From: Ochrobactrum sp. Q0168 | GTDB taxonomy: Bacteria > Pseudomonadota > Alphaproteobacteria > Rhizobiales > Rhizobiaceae | Direction: 5' to 3' | Assembly: GCF_016427605.1 (NCBI RefSeq) | Contig: NZ_JAELXQ010000001.1 | Coordinates: 836,137 to 900,136, forward strand | Length of the DNA: 64,000 nucleotides | Shown here: positions 18,522 through 28,320 of the stretch, piece by piece | How positions within the stretch are numbered: the stretch's first letter is position 1 | Layout: each line of letters opens with the position of its first letter | Translations under genes and position numbers: made by a program | The notes under the pieces: model-generated | The model's database searches: none | The model's input: only the letters and a program-made list of their open reading frames with translations | Told to the model about the DNA's origin: nothing

Positions 18522-21500
18522 TTATAGGGCAGCCGCCAGATTGAGTATGGCCGTATCCCCGGCCCCGATTTTTGTGCTGACCATCGCAATGCGCAGCTGA
18601 AATGCAGTCGTACCGAAGTCGGCGGTGCGAATCGCCTTGGCATAAGTCCATGCCGGCGATGTGACCTGTTCGCGCCGCACAAAGGCGCCATTTTGCCAGA
18701 CCTCGACGCTATACAGCTCGCGCTCCTCGCCCAGCGGGATGTCTTCGCCAAGCCAGCTGTCGGCGTCGATCCGCCCGCGCCGTTTCCAGGTAAAAGCGAG
18801 GTCGCCATTGGCTGCACCATCATATTTCAGATGAACCGGGCTTAGCGGCGTCAGCCCGCGCAAACCGCCGCTCTGTTAGACCGTATCGAAATAAGCATCC
18901 GAGAAGGTCTTGCCCGCAGTTCCAACGCGCCAGTAGAGTTGGAGCCCCAGTTCGGACGCCGACAGGCCCACCCCACTCACCGCCACATCCAGAAGGATGA
19001 ACGGCGTTTCGACCCGCTTGTCGGCAAGTGCGGCGGCTTCCGTGCCAAGCTGCCCGCGCAACAGCCGCGACAAACGCCAGCGATTAGCGCCGACCTGTTC
19101 CGCATCGAGAAACTGGAATATTTCCCAATCCCCATTGGGCGCTTGCAACAGCCCGGTATTGGCACCGTTCAAAATCTGCGCCAGTGGACGCGATTGCAGT
19201 TCGCCCGCATAGAGCGCGACTTCGACTGAATGCCCTTCCTGCAAACGTCCGCTCGGGGCCCCGGCAAGCGGCGCAGCCAGCTCGCCCATGACCGCCCGTT
19301 CGGTAATCCTCGCCCGCTCGGCAAAACCTTCGTCGGTCGGGGAGGCATAGACCGCGACACCCCGCCATGGCTTGGCGTGGGCCGCGATACGAAACTGACC
19401 CGCAGGTTCCTCCGCCCCCGGCCAAAGCGGCAGGTCGATGAGATGGAACAATTGTTTCATATCGATCGCCGGTCCGCCGGGCACGGCCTGCGGCGTCTCG
19501 CCCCGATCCGCAAAGACGATATTCGGGGGCCAGCGCCGTGGTCTTGACGGAGCGCACGGAGCCGTCATCAAGGCTGGTTATGACATAATCACGCGCACCA
19601 CCCAGCCTATCGAGGCGCAGCCGGTCTCCGACATGAAGCGACGCCGCAGACCATGGCAGCGCAAAGGACGCGGTTCGCCGCTCGGCATAACGACGCGCCA
19701 TCCAGCTTTCGGCAAGTGCCGCCGCCTGCCCCTGCTCCATGGAACCGGACAGGCTGATGCTCTCGCTGCCCTGCCCTTCGTCGCGGCGCACCGCCGCGCC
19801 GACAACCTGAAAATCCCGCAGCGGATCGCTACAGTAAAATTCGACCGTCGCGGGCAATGTGCCCAGATCCTTCCAGTTCGGCCGTGAATGGAACTCCTTC
19901 ATCCGGCTGCACCAGCAGGTCGCTGATCGCAACGGCTGACGACACCCGCGCAATGCTCCTGAACACGAACTGGCCCGCCTGCTCAAAGCCATGCACGCCA
20001 AAGACATTCAGAAGCGGCTCCAGCACGCCCCGCGCAATCGATGATTCGGAAATAGTAAAACCGGCGAGATAGCCATCCGCGCCGGAACAATCCGCCTGCG
20101 GCAGACCGAAATCAGCAAGGATCGCCTCTATCAGCTCATCCAGTGCGACGCCGCTCAGACGCCCGTCCAGCCAGTGGCCAAGACGCCAGTTGGCAGTATC
20201 GCCCCAAATACTGCTGCCAAGTGGAAATTCCGGAAAAGGTCGCGTGTCCCACGCCCAGAGATAGATACGGTCCATATCCAGCATTGGCCCGCCATAGACC
20301 GGCGACACAATATTGGCCGTTGGCTAGTGCTGGTAATGGGCACGCAGAAACCGCTCCATGGCGGCATCGGAGCGTGATCCATTCGAGAAATAGGGCGTGG
20401 CATTTTCCGACGAGTTCGGATCTGGAAAGAAATTCGACTGGTTCGGCCGCTTATCCACCGCCGGGCAGCCAAGCGCTGTAAACCAGATGGGTTTCGACTG
20501 CGGCACCCAGCCGGTCGGGCTTGCCGCTTCAACCCCGTCGATACGGTTGAAATGCGGATTGCTCCACCAGGCGCGGATATCCTTGTAGCGATAGACCCAC
20601 GGCTTTCCTGCCAGCCCATCGGTGATCGGCGTGCGCCGGCGCGCGGTGCGATTGCTGTCGCTGCCATAATACCAGTCATAGCCCTCGCCCGCCTCGATCT
20701 GGCTGGTGAGACCGGCAAAGTCATAGGGCCCGTCGAAACCGTCCGGGTTGCTTCCGTCAAGGTCGCCGTCGCGCCAGTCGGCCAGCGGCATGTAATTGTC
20801 GATGCCGATGGCATTAATGGCCGGATGCGAGCAGAGCGGATCGAGATTGAAGAACAGATCGCCGGTCCCGTTCTGCGCCTTATAGCCGAAATATTCCGTC
20901 CAGTCCGCGCCACAGGTGATGTGGCAGGCGCTGCCAGAAGCTGGCGCATTTCTGCTGCCAGCGAACAGAGGCTTGTCACAAACGGAAAGCTCGCGCGCGC
21001 ATCGCGAATGCTGGTGAGGCCGCGCAATTCCGAACCGATCAAAATGTATCGACGCCGCCCGCCTGCACCGCCAGATCGGCGCAATGGCGCAGGAAGCGGC
21101 GATATCCCCACTCTCCTTCGACAAAAGCCGTGACCTGATCGGCCGCCTCCGGCGTCTTGTCGGGCGTGCCGACGAAACCGATTGCCGGATGACAGGTAAT
21201 GCGCCCGCGCCACGGATAGACGGGCTGCCCGACGCCGTCATAAGGGGAAGGCAGCGTATTGCCTGTCGGAATATCCATCATGATGAACGGATAGAGCGTC
21301 ACGCCCAAACCCCGCGCCCTGGCATCGCGGATGGCGGCGATAACGCTTTCGTCCGATGGTGTGCCGCCATAGGCCGACCCGCTGCCATTCATCGAGATGA
21401 GATGCGCGGCAGAGCGTGCAACATTTTCCACCTTCCAGACGTGGCTCGGCTTGCGCACGGAAAGTTCGGTCACGCCGGGGCGGATATGGCAAAAGCCTGC

Positions 21501-22054
21501 CCTGAGATCGTCACCAAACCATGGCACCACAATTGCGACATGACGCAGACCGGGACAAAGCGCCTGCAACTCGTCAAGCGCCGCCGTCCAGTCGCTGCGG
21601 GCGCGCACCGCATTGCGGTTCAGTGACCGCTTGGTTCCCGGTGTCGGCTCGTCGGTGACCGGATCGGGCATCAGCCCGAATTCCGTCGAGCTGGGAAATG
21701 AGCGCCACCGCGCGCAGATCTCGCGCCACCTTGCCGACCGGGCGCACCACTTCGAACTCGAATTGCGGCAGCCGGTTGCCAAAAGTGTCGAGCGGGATGC
21801 GCTCGAACACGACATAGGCCGTGCCGCGATAGGCGGGCGCATTGCCGGTGCCCTGCTTGGCCTCAATCAGCGGATCGGGCTGCTGCGCGGCGTCACCGCG
21901 ATAGACACGCATTTCAATTTCGGTGAGATCGAGTTCCTGTCCATCGGCCCAGACCCGACGAATGAACGCAATCTCACCTTCGGCCACCGCATAAGCGGCA
22001 TTGCCGAAATAGCTGTAACTCGTGACCTTCGGCCCGCGCTTGCCGCAATGCCTT
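18522..22054 (-). pseudogene. GTA host-specificity/tail protein gene (g15-like, TIM-barrel), multiply frameshifted
   Basis: The GTA g15-type protein can be followed through at least seven frame changes. Order on the minus strand: 22054 to about 21690 (IRRVWADGQELDL, AYVVFERIPLDTFGNRLPQF); about 21690-21045 (PWFGDDLRAGFCHIRPG, VTLYPFIMMDIPTGN, QVTAFVEGEWGYRRFL); about 21045-20940 (LIGSELRGLTSIRDA); about 20940-20324 (DWTEYFGYKAQNGTGDLFFN, ALGCPAVDKRPNQSNFF); 20308-19829 (YGGPMLDMDRIYLWAWDTRP); about 19890-19530; 19550-18876; 18863-18522. The TIM-barrel glycoside-hydrolase-like part and the C-terminal tail part are both recognisable, but stops and shifts prevent one product. The surrounding genes are intact, so poor sequence quality is an unlikely cause. 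Confidence 0.85.
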
Positions 22055-22972
22055 TCAGCTCCATGACGAAGCTTGCGTGAACTCGATCAGCTTGTCGGAC
22101 GGATCGGTCGCAGGAAGCGCGCCAGCGACGCCGGTGGCGATATGGCCAAGCTTGCCCCATTCCCAGGCGCTTTCCGCGACACTGTCATAATTCAGGAAAC
22201 CGCGCGGCTTGTTGACACCATCGCCATTGACGAAGGTAGCGCCTTCCTGTTCGGCGAAGGCGGTATCCACTTCCTCGGCAATCCACTGTTCGACATTGAT
22301 CGCAGCGTCGTCGAGAAGTGCACCCGTTGCCGCCGGCATGGCGTAGATTTCCATGATCGGGAACTGCAATTCGGCCAGCTTCGCCGATGCAGTCTGTGGA
22401 CGCGCATCGGTTTCGCCAACCCAGCCCGTTGCCGGACCCGTGATGGAAAACGGCTTTTCCAGCACAGCGCCGGATACCTGACGCACGCCGGAAATGCCGC
22501 GGATCGGCGACAGCACGGCTAGCCTGCGACCGATTTCGGTTTCAAGCTCGGCAGGCACCAGATAGCCGCCATCCGCACCCGAAGCATAGGAATGCGCCTT
22601 CTGCTCGATACCGCGCAGCGTCTGCTCGTCACCGCGGCGCACATAGCCGTCAAAGGCTTGCTTGTGTTCGACATTGCCCATAACAGAAGCGCCGCCCAGC
22701 TGCGGGCGCGACTGCCGCGATACGTAACTGTCGAGCGTCTGCTTCTGCTCATCGAGGGCGAGGTTGATACGCTCGACCTTTTCGGTCAGAGGCACGTCCA
22801 CGCCCGCATGTTTCTCGACCTTCTTCAGCCGTTCGTCATGGGCATCGCGGAAGGCCGAAAATGCGGACATGAATTCCTCGAAAGCCTCGCCGACATCGCC
22901 ATTCTGATGCGAGACAAGCGACTTCGTTTCCACGCTCTTGGTTTCGAGCGGGATGGCATGATTATTTTCCAT
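22055..22972 (-). pseudogene. GTA major capsid protein (HK97 fold), C-terminally truncated
   Basis: 305 residues from MENNHAIPLETKS, with AGGAACTCC upstream of the ATG. The N-terminal scaffold-like helix (FEEFMSAFSAFRDAHDERLKKVE) and the start of the HK97 capsid domain (GYLVPAELETEIGRRLAVLSPIR, TGWVGETDARP, PIMEIYAMPAATGALLDDA, FVNGDGVNKPRGFLNYDS) are clear. Homologues run to about 400 residues; here the frame stops after SDKLIEFTQASSWS, where sequence of the g15-like gene takes over out of frame. About 100 residues including part of the capsid core are missing, so no functional shell is expected. Confidence 0.85.
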
Positions 22973-22983
22973 GGAGTTCCTGT

Positions 22984-23538
22984 TTAATTGGAGATTGTTT
23001 TCGCGGCATCGCGCATACGCTGCGCAAGACCAGCTTCCTCGTGCCGGATGGCGTCCCGCGCTATCCGGTTGTCGCCGAGCGCATAGCCCTTGGCTATCAC
23101 GGTTCGTGCGCTCGCACGGCTCAGCCCCGCATCCCGCGTGAGCCAGCGTTCGAATTCCCTGATGGTCGGCAAATCCGATTTGACCTGACCGATGCGCGCC
23201 TGCGGCAGCATCGGAAAAGTCACCACCGAAATTTCCCAGAGATCGGCTTCCAGAATATGGCGCAGACCGGTGCGCGCATCCTTGCGCGCCCCCCCTTGGC
23301 AAGCCTGCCTTCGACATAAAGCCCGCGTGTGTCTTCCCGGATCTGCGTTCAACATGCGGATGCCCGACGTGCCGCGTTCCCGCAGGGCGCGGCTGAAAGC
23401 GCCGCGCTCGATCACGTCGCTGCTAAGATCCGGCAGACCGAAAATGCTGGCATAGCCGGAAAAGCTGCCGTCGATCTCGACATTTTCGAGCGTCAGCGAA
23501 GCGCGCTTGGTTTCGAGCTTCAGATCAGGCTTCGCCAT
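22984..23538 (-). pseudogene. GTA prohead protease (HK97 family), open frame but catalytic segments deleted
   Basis: 184 residues. The N-terminus (SFSGYASIFGLPDLSSDVIERGAF) and the C-terminal block (GLRHILEADLWEISVVTFPM) are typical of HK97 prohead proteases. Between them the family normally has the histidine block (FQHDP) and a serine block (GLSIGF); both are absent. Another frame still shows EDTRGLYVEGRLAK at about 23300-23340, so two deletions and frame changes occurred that happen to keep the frame open. The product, if made, should be inactive. The 3' end of the preceding small gene overlaps it by 14 bases. Confidence 0.8.
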
Positions 23539-23902
23539 CGGTGCTCCTTTCGGCGGGAAGAATGCCCGGCAGGGCCGCATGTTTAAGCCTTTCGCTGAAC
23601 CGCTTGAACACACCCAGCGCCGACCAGGCGGCAAGGCTGGCCGATGCCGATCCCATCAACATCAGCTCGGCGCGCCCGAGTGCAGCGTCGAGCGTCAGCG
23701 CTTCCGCGATCTTGACGCCCGCCGCGCCACCGAAAACCATGCCGCAGATAATGCCGACGGCGAAACGGATTGCCGCCTCGCGCCTGCCATGCGGCAGCAT
23801 ATAGGCAAGCGACACCGCCGAGCCTGCAACAGCACCCGCCACCTTGGCGAACCACAACCACGCGGCATCGGATGCAAAAACCGTGTCGTTCAGATTGCTC
23901 AT
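23525..23902 (-). CDS. Small membrane protein of the GTA cluster (DUF6107-like)
   Basis: 125 residues, apparently intact. Hydrophobic stretches occur at about 18-36 (AKVAGAVAGSAVSLAYML), 47-68 (IRFAVGIICGMVFGGAAGV) and 80-98. The gene lies between the portal and prohead protease genes, as in other Rhizobiales GTA clusters, and its start codon overlaps the portal stop (ATGA). The DUF6107 assignment is from memory of the family. Phage-type head accessory role is inference. Confidence 0.6.
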   Translation of the reverse strand: MSNLNDTVFASDAAWLWFAKVAGAVAGSAVSLAYMLPHGRREAAIRFAVGIICGMVFGGAAGVKIAEALTLDAALGRAELMLMGSASASLAAWSALGVFKRFSERLKHAALPGILPAERSTDGEA

Positions 23903-24600
23903 AACGACCTCCTGTTTTTCGTTTGAGACTGATAGCCAACGGCCTCGCGCTTTTCGTCATCGGTGAGGAAAGGCGCATCGGACACGCGCCGCCACAGCGC
24001 TTCACGCTCGGCGGAAAGTCCTTCTATGCGGTCGGCATCGTAGTCGAGACGCAAATTCTCGCCGAAAAGCGGCCCCAACCAGTTGCTGAATGCCTTGGCC
24101 ATACGCCCCATCAAGGGGCACGGTCAGCCGGTAGAACGCCCGGTTCGCCTCGGCATAATTGGCATACGTATTGTCGCCGGGAATGCCGAGCAGCATGGGC
24201 GGCACACCGAAAGCCAGCGCAATGTCGCGGGCAGCGCCATTCCGGGCTTCGATGAAGTCCATATCCTGCGGGCTGTAGCCCATCGCCTTCCAGAAGCAGC
24301 GACCGCCCGGCGCCCGACGCGCCCGTTTAGCCCTCTTCCAGTTCGGCCTTCAGGCGTTCGAGCTGCTCCTCGGTCAGATTGCCGCCATCCTTCGGCGCAT
24401 AGACCAGCGCGCCGGACGGTCGCGCCGAATTATCGAGCAATGCCTTATTCCACGCGCCCGCAGCATTATGCGTATCGAGCGCCATCAACGCTGCCTCAAG
24501 CGGCGCAAAACCATAGATGTCATCGAGTGGATGAAACAGTTTCAAGTGCAGACCCGCAGCCGTTTCCGTTCCAAGAGCAATGCGCCGTGTCGTCGAGAAG
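23899..24600 (-). pseudogene. GTA portal protein, N-terminally truncated and frameshifted
   Basis: Three frames together give a portal remnant. 24600-24327: LHLKLFHPLDDIYGFAPLEA, NAAGAWNKALLDNSARPSGA, ending at a stop after KAELEEG. 24290-24120: MGYSPQDMDFIEARNGAARD, GVPPMLLGIPGDNTYANYAE. 24114-23899: AFSNWLGPLFGENLRLDYDA, FLTDDEKREAVGYQ. The N-terminal half of the portal and the whole large terminase expected upstream are missing; the remnant joins directly to the gene before it. Confidence 0.85.
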
Positions 24601-25111
24601 CCACTCGTCCCCCGCCGCCATCACCTGCATTCGCGTCAAGCCCGCGCCCCAGGATTTCCCTTGCGCGCCTTTTTGCAAGTTCCTCAATTCTCCTGTCTAT
24701 CCGTAGCAAAGCCTGCCGCGCCTCGTTGACGCTGACCGCGGAACTTTCCTCCGAACGCGCCGGGGCGGCCGCTTCAGCGGAAAGTTCGCTCACTGTCTTC
24801 ACGGCCCTCGCCAGCGCCATCAAGGCCTCGGCCTTGCTTTTGTCCAGCAGTTCTTCCGCATCGAGCAACCGTTTCAATTCGGTCTGCAACCGTTCCAGCG
24901 CCGGATCGGTTTTTGCCTGCGGTTTGAGCGCCGCGCCCGACGGTGCGACCAGTTGTAACCGGCGCAGCCGCACCAGATAATTGTCCAGAGAATAGCCCAG
25001 CACCTCGGCCAATTCGGCGCTGTCGATGCCGTGAGCCATCTGCAATGCATAGGCATGCCGGAGACGCGTTTCGCTCCGCGCCTGTCGTGTTGTGATAACC
25101 AACTGCGGCAC
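24542..25111 (-). CDS. GTA g1-like protein (small-terminase position), 3' end fused to portal remnant
   Basis: About 190 residues. The N-terminal part (ARSETRLRHAYALQMAHGID, SAELAEVLGYSLDNYLVRLRRLQLV) looks like a helix-turn-helix, and the rest is a coiled, Ala/Glu-rich region (LERLQTELKRLLDAEELLDKSK, RRIEELAKRRAREILGRG). This fits the first gene of GTA clusters, a small-terminase-like protein, but the assignment is by position and general character. The last 20 or so residues read portal DNA in the wrong frame, so the original C-terminus is lost. The frame extends upstream to 25177 through a terminator hairpin, so I take the GTG at 25111; a TTG at 25102 is also possible. Confidence 0.5.
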   Translation of the reverse strand: MPQLVITTRQARSETRLRHAYALQMAHGIDSAELAEVLGYSLDNYLVRLRRLQLVAPSGAALKPQAKTDPALERLQTELKRLLDAEELLDKSKAEALMALARAVKTVSELSAEAAAPARSEESSAVSVNEARQALLRIDRRIEELAKRRAREILGRGLDANAGDGGGGRVASRRHGALLLERKRLRVCT

Positions 25112-25132
25112 CTGCGCTTTCGGTATGCACTT

Positions 25133-25155
25133 AATAAAAAACCCCGGAAGCGCGG
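25133..25155 (-). terminator. Rho-independent terminator (minus strand)
   Basis: Read on the minus strand, a GC-rich hairpin with AACCCCG / CGGGGTT arms is followed by TTTTTATT; the whole element spans roughly 25133-25166. It lies upstream of the g1-like gene and would end a transcript coming from about 25170-25400, where no protein gene is visible. Confidence 0.65.
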
Positions 25156-25300
25156 ACGCCTGCGGGGTTATGAACATGTTTGGTTCGAGGAGTTATTCCC
25201 GCAATCACCGGCTGCGGTTACACTTCTTCGACCGTAGCCAATGACTACCAAAGCACCGTTACACAGTCAAGGACTTTTTTCCTATTTTATGATATGGCAG
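25156..25300 (-). ncRNA. Candidate small RNA ending at the 25133 terminator
   Basis: No convincing ORF lies between the terminator and the PBP promoter, but a good minus-strand terminator is present. The minus-strand sequence just before it contains an unpaired CTCCTCG motif (25189-25195 region), of the anti-Shine-Dalgarno kind common in Rhizobiales trans-acting sRNAs. The 5' end is not defined. This is an inference from an orphan terminator, with low confidence. Confidence 0.3.
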
Positions 25301-25548
25301 CTCAACTCATTATTTTAGCTAACACTTAAGTAATTGAGGCGCCGTCGGCGACGGCTTCACCCGCAATGTTACCATCGACCTTATAAAATAGCTGGCAACT
25401 TTATGTTTCTGCTGGCTTTTCACGATTGCCATTAAATTTTTGCTCATCCGCTGGCTAGCAACCAAACGTCAACTTCCACCCACTAGGCTCGTGGCCTATT
25501 AGTTTGCTATAATAAACGGGCAAGTTCAGTGCATTTCCCAATTCTCTA
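25178..25548. other. Gene-free, AT-rich region before the PBP gene
   Basis: The 371 bases hold no supported protein gene. They contain a possible small RNA on the minus strand (above), a short GCCGTC-GGC-GACGGC palindrome near 25341-25355, and a perfect TATAAT at 25508-25513 pointing towards the PBP gene. Base composition is clearly lower in G+C than in the flanks. Confidence 0.5.
25508..25513 (+). promoter_or_regulatory. Putative -10 box of the PBP gene
   Basis: A perfect TATAAT lies 54 bases before the ATG at 25567. No good -35 hexamer is found 16-18 bases upstream (AGGCTC or nearby), so the assignment is tentative. Confidence 0.35.
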
Positions 25549-25566
25549 GTGCCGAAGTCAGAGTTT

Positions 25567-27723
25567 ATGCGTCATACGGCAGACAAAGATTCCGGAAAAA
25601 AGCAGCGGAAGCCCTTCCGGGTTTCACGCCTGATTGGACTCGACGCCTGGATCGATTCAGGCCTGTACAATCTGCATTTCCGTCTCGGCGAATGGTGGGA
25701 AAACATCACCATATTTTCGCGCCGCTTTCGCGTGCGCGGCTTCCGGCGCTTTGTCGTCGAAGTTCTGGACGAAGGTTTTACGCTCGGCGTTGCGGGTTCC
25801 GTGGTGCTTCTGATGCTGGCGCTGCCCGCTTTTGAGGAAACCAAGAAAGACTGGCGCGCGCAGGATGATTACGCCGTCACTTTCCTTGATCGCTACGGCA
25901 ATGAAATCGGCCAGCGCGGCATTTTGCACCGTCAGGCCGTGCCCATCGATGAATTGCCGGATCATGTCATCAAGGCGGTTCTGGGTACGGAAGACCGCCG
26001 CTTTTTCGACCATTTTGGCATCGATTTCTGGGGCCTCAGCCGCGCGCTCGGCCAGAATCTGCGCGCCAATGGCGTTGTGCAGGGCGGTTCGACCATCACC
26101 CAGCAGCTTGCAAAGAACCTGTTCCTTTCCAACGAACGCACGCTGGAACGCAAGATCAAGGAAGCCTTTCTGGCGCTCTGGCTGGAAAGCAATCTGAGCA
26201 AGAAGGAAATCCTGCAGCTTTATCTCGACCGCGCCTATATGGGCGGCGGCACATTCGGCATCGCAGCCGCTTCCGAGTTCTATTTCGGCAAGAACATCAA
26301 GGATGTCTCGCTCGCCGAAGCCGCCATGCTGGCAGGCCTGTTCAAGGCGCCGGCCAAATTCGCGCCGCATGTCAATCTGCCAGCCGCGCGTGCCCGCGCC
26401 AATGTCGTCTTGTCCAATATGGTTGAGAGCGGCTTTCTGAGCGAAGGTCAGGTCGCCGTTGCGCGCCGCCATCCGGCAAGCGTCATCGACCGCGCCAAGA
26501 ATGAAAGCCCGGACTATTTCCTCGACTGGGCCTTCGATGAGGTCAAGCGCGTGGCAGGCCAGATGCCACAGCACACGCTGATCGTGCGCACAACGCTGGA
26601 CAGCAATATCCAGCGGGCTGCGGAGGAATCGCTCGAATATCACCTGCGCCAGTACGGCAAGGAATATAATGTTGCGGAGGCTGCAACCGTCGTTCTCGCC
26701 AATGATGGCTCGGTGCGCGCGCTTGTTGGCGGGCGCGACTATGGCGAAAGCCAGTTCAACCGCGCCACCCGGGCGCTGCGTCAAGCTGGTTCGTCCTTCA
26801 AGCCCTATGTCTATGCCGCCGCCATGGAAAAGGGCCTGACGCCCAATACCATCGTTTCCGATGCGCCGGTCAGCTGGGGCAACTGGTCGCCGCGCAATTA
26901 TGGCCGCAGCTTTGCTGGCCGGGTTGATCTGACGACGGCGCTCGTGCGCTCGCTGAACAGCGTGCCGGTACGTCTAGCCAAGGATTATCTGACCACCGCG
27001 CCCATTGTCGCTTTGACCAAGGCCATGGGCGTGGAATCGCCGATCTCGTCCCACAAGACGATGGTGCTCGGCACATCTGAAATGACCGTGATGGATCAGG
27101 CCACCGGCTTCAACGTGTTTCCCAATGCCGGTATGGCGGGCAATCGCCACGCCTTCACGCAGATCGTTTCTTCGGATGGTCGCGTATTGTGGGATTTCAC
27201 CCGCGATGCGCCCAAACCGCACCGCGCTTTGTCGGAGAAAGCCGCCTTCGAGATGAATTCCATGCTGGTTCAGGTGCCGGAACGCGGCACGGGCCGTCGC
27301 GCCGCACTGCCCATGACCCGCGTCGGCGGCAAGACCGGCACAACACAAAACTATCGCGATGCGTGGTTTGTCGGCTTCACCGGCAATTTCACGGCGGCGG
27401 TCTGGTTCGGCAACGACAATTTCACGCCGATGAAGGAAATGACCGGCGGCATTTTGCCTGCCATGGCATGGCAACGCATGATGTCCTATGCGCATCAAAA
27501 CATCGAACTGAAGCCGATCCCCGGCATAACGCCGCCCTTCCCCGCCCCGCCGAAAAACCCGGCCCCACAGGTGGCCAACGCCAAGCCGGAAGAAACAATG
27601 GCAGCAGCGCCGCGGGTTCTTTCACCGATGGCCACAAAGGTTCTCAAGGAGTTGCACGAGCGTTTTCTGGCCGCACCGCCTCTGCCAAAAATTGCAGAGC
27701 GGACCAAGATTTCTGTGCTTTGA
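25567..27723 (+). CDS. Class A penicillin-binding protein (PBP1-type transglycosylase/transpeptidase)
   Basis: 718 residues from the ATG at 25567; a GTG at 25549 would add six. One membrane segment lies near 78-96 (GVAGSVVLLMLALPAF). The glycosyltransferase domain shows the catalytic-Glu motif GTEDRRFFDHFGID and GGSTITQQLAKNLFL. The transpeptidase domain has SxxK as AGSSFKPYVYA, SxN as RSLNSVPVR, and KTGTT. The C-terminal tail is Pro/Ala-rich. It polymerises and crosslinks peptidoglycan at the outer face of the inner membrane. The two following genes lie close behind (6 bases, then overlap), suggesting one transcript. Confidence 0.93.
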   Translation: MRHTADKDSGKKQRKPFRVSRLIGLDAWIDSGLYNLHFRLGEWWENITIFSRRFRVRGFRRFVVEVLDEGFTLGVAGSVVLLMLALPAFEETKKDWRAQDDYAVTFLDRYGNEIGQRGILHRQAVPIDELPDHVIKAVLGTEDRRFFDHFGIDFWGLSRALGQNLRANGVVQGGSTITQQLAKNLFLSNERTLERKIKEAFLALWLESNLSKKEILQLYLDRAYMGGGTFGIAAASEFYFGKNIKDVSLAEAAMLAGLFKAPAKFAPHVNLPAARARANVVLSNMVESGFLSEGQVAVARRHPASVIDRAKNESPDYFLDWAFDEVKRVAGQMPQHTLIVRTTLDSNIQRAAEESLEYHLRQYGKEYNVAEAATVVLANDGSVRALVGGRDYGESQFNRATRALRQAGSSFKPYVYAAAMEKGLTPNTIVSDAPVSWGNWSPRNYGRSFAGRVDLTTALVRSLNSVPVRLAKDYLTTAPIVALTKAMGVESPISSHKTMVLGTSEMTVMDQATGFNVFPNAGMAGNRHAFTQIVSSDGRVLWDFTRDAPKPHRALSEKAAFEMNSMLVQVPERGTGRRAALPMTRVGGKTGTTQNYRDAWFVGFTGNFTAAVWFGNDNFTPMKEMTGGILPAMAWQRMMSYAHQNIELKPIPGITPPFPAPPKNPAPQVANAKPEETMAAAPRVLSPMATKVLKELHERFLAAPPLPKIAERTKISVL

Positions 27724-27729
27724 GGATAT

Positions 27730-28320
27730 ATGCTTAAAACCATTCTCAAAGCTGCTTTTGTACTGGCGCTTGCGCTCGGCGGGGGCATTTTCAGCGTTCA
27801 TTTCATCCTGGACCGTTTCAACGGTTTTGGAGAGTTGCAGGTCGGCACATGGACGGCATTCCCCGACGATGGAACAGCGAACGCCGATCCCTATTCGCGC
27901 GCCCGCGCCGCACGCAAAGCCTATCTGGCGCTTGGTACTGCGGAAGGACTGCCCTTCTATGCGCGGCGCGACAGCAGCGGGCGCGACTTGCAGCGCGGCT
28001 GCACCTATCGCCTGACCGGAGCCACCCCGCCAGCCCGGTTCTGGACGATCTATCCGGCGACGCCCAACCTCAACCCCATCAAGCCGCGCGACGGCCTGCA
28101 GACAGCGCTTCATTCGCAGGAAGTCCTGTATGATAGCGACGGCAGTGTTTCCATCACCATTGGTCCCGATGCCCGCACTGGAAACTGGCTACCTGTGGAG
28201 GGTCGTGGAGGCCTTGTTCTCGTGATGACGCTTTACGACACGCCCGCCGCAAGTTCGTCGGGCCTGTCCGATCTGGTCATGCCTTCACTTGTGCGCACCG
28301 GGGATGAATGCCATGGGTAG
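27730..28320 (+). CDS. DUF1214 domain protein, membrane anchored
   Basis: 196 residues, with GAGGAT ahead of the ATG. One N-terminal membrane segment (ILKAAFVLALALGGGIFSVHF) is followed by an exported domain with the DUF1214 pattern (RARAARKAYLALGTAEGLPFY, CTYRLTGATPPARFWTIYPA, LHSQEVLYDSDGSVSITIGP, GNWLPVEGRGGLVLVMTLYD). In other bacteria DUF1254 and DUF1214 are halves of a single protein; here they are two adjacent genes. Function is unknown. Position behind a PBP gene suggests an envelope role. Confidence 0.8.
   Translation: MLKTILKAAFVLALALGGGIFSVHFILDRFNGFGELQVGTWTAFPDDGTANADPYSRARAARKAYLALGTAEGLPFYARRDSSGRDLQRGCTYRLTGATPPARFWTIYPATPNLNPIKPRDGLQTALHSQEVLYDSDGSVSITIGPDARTGNWLPVEGRGGLVLVMTLYDTPAASSSGLSDLVMPSLVRTGDECHG

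Noticed and set aside
18522..22054. Frameshifts in the g15-like gene as sequencing errors
   Set aside because: Neighbouring genes are intact, whole genes are deleted from the same cluster, and the breaks are too many and too local for random error.
25180..25200. GGTTCGA near 25181 as a tRNA T-arm
   Set aside because: No acceptor stem, anticodon loop or 3' end fits around it on either strand.
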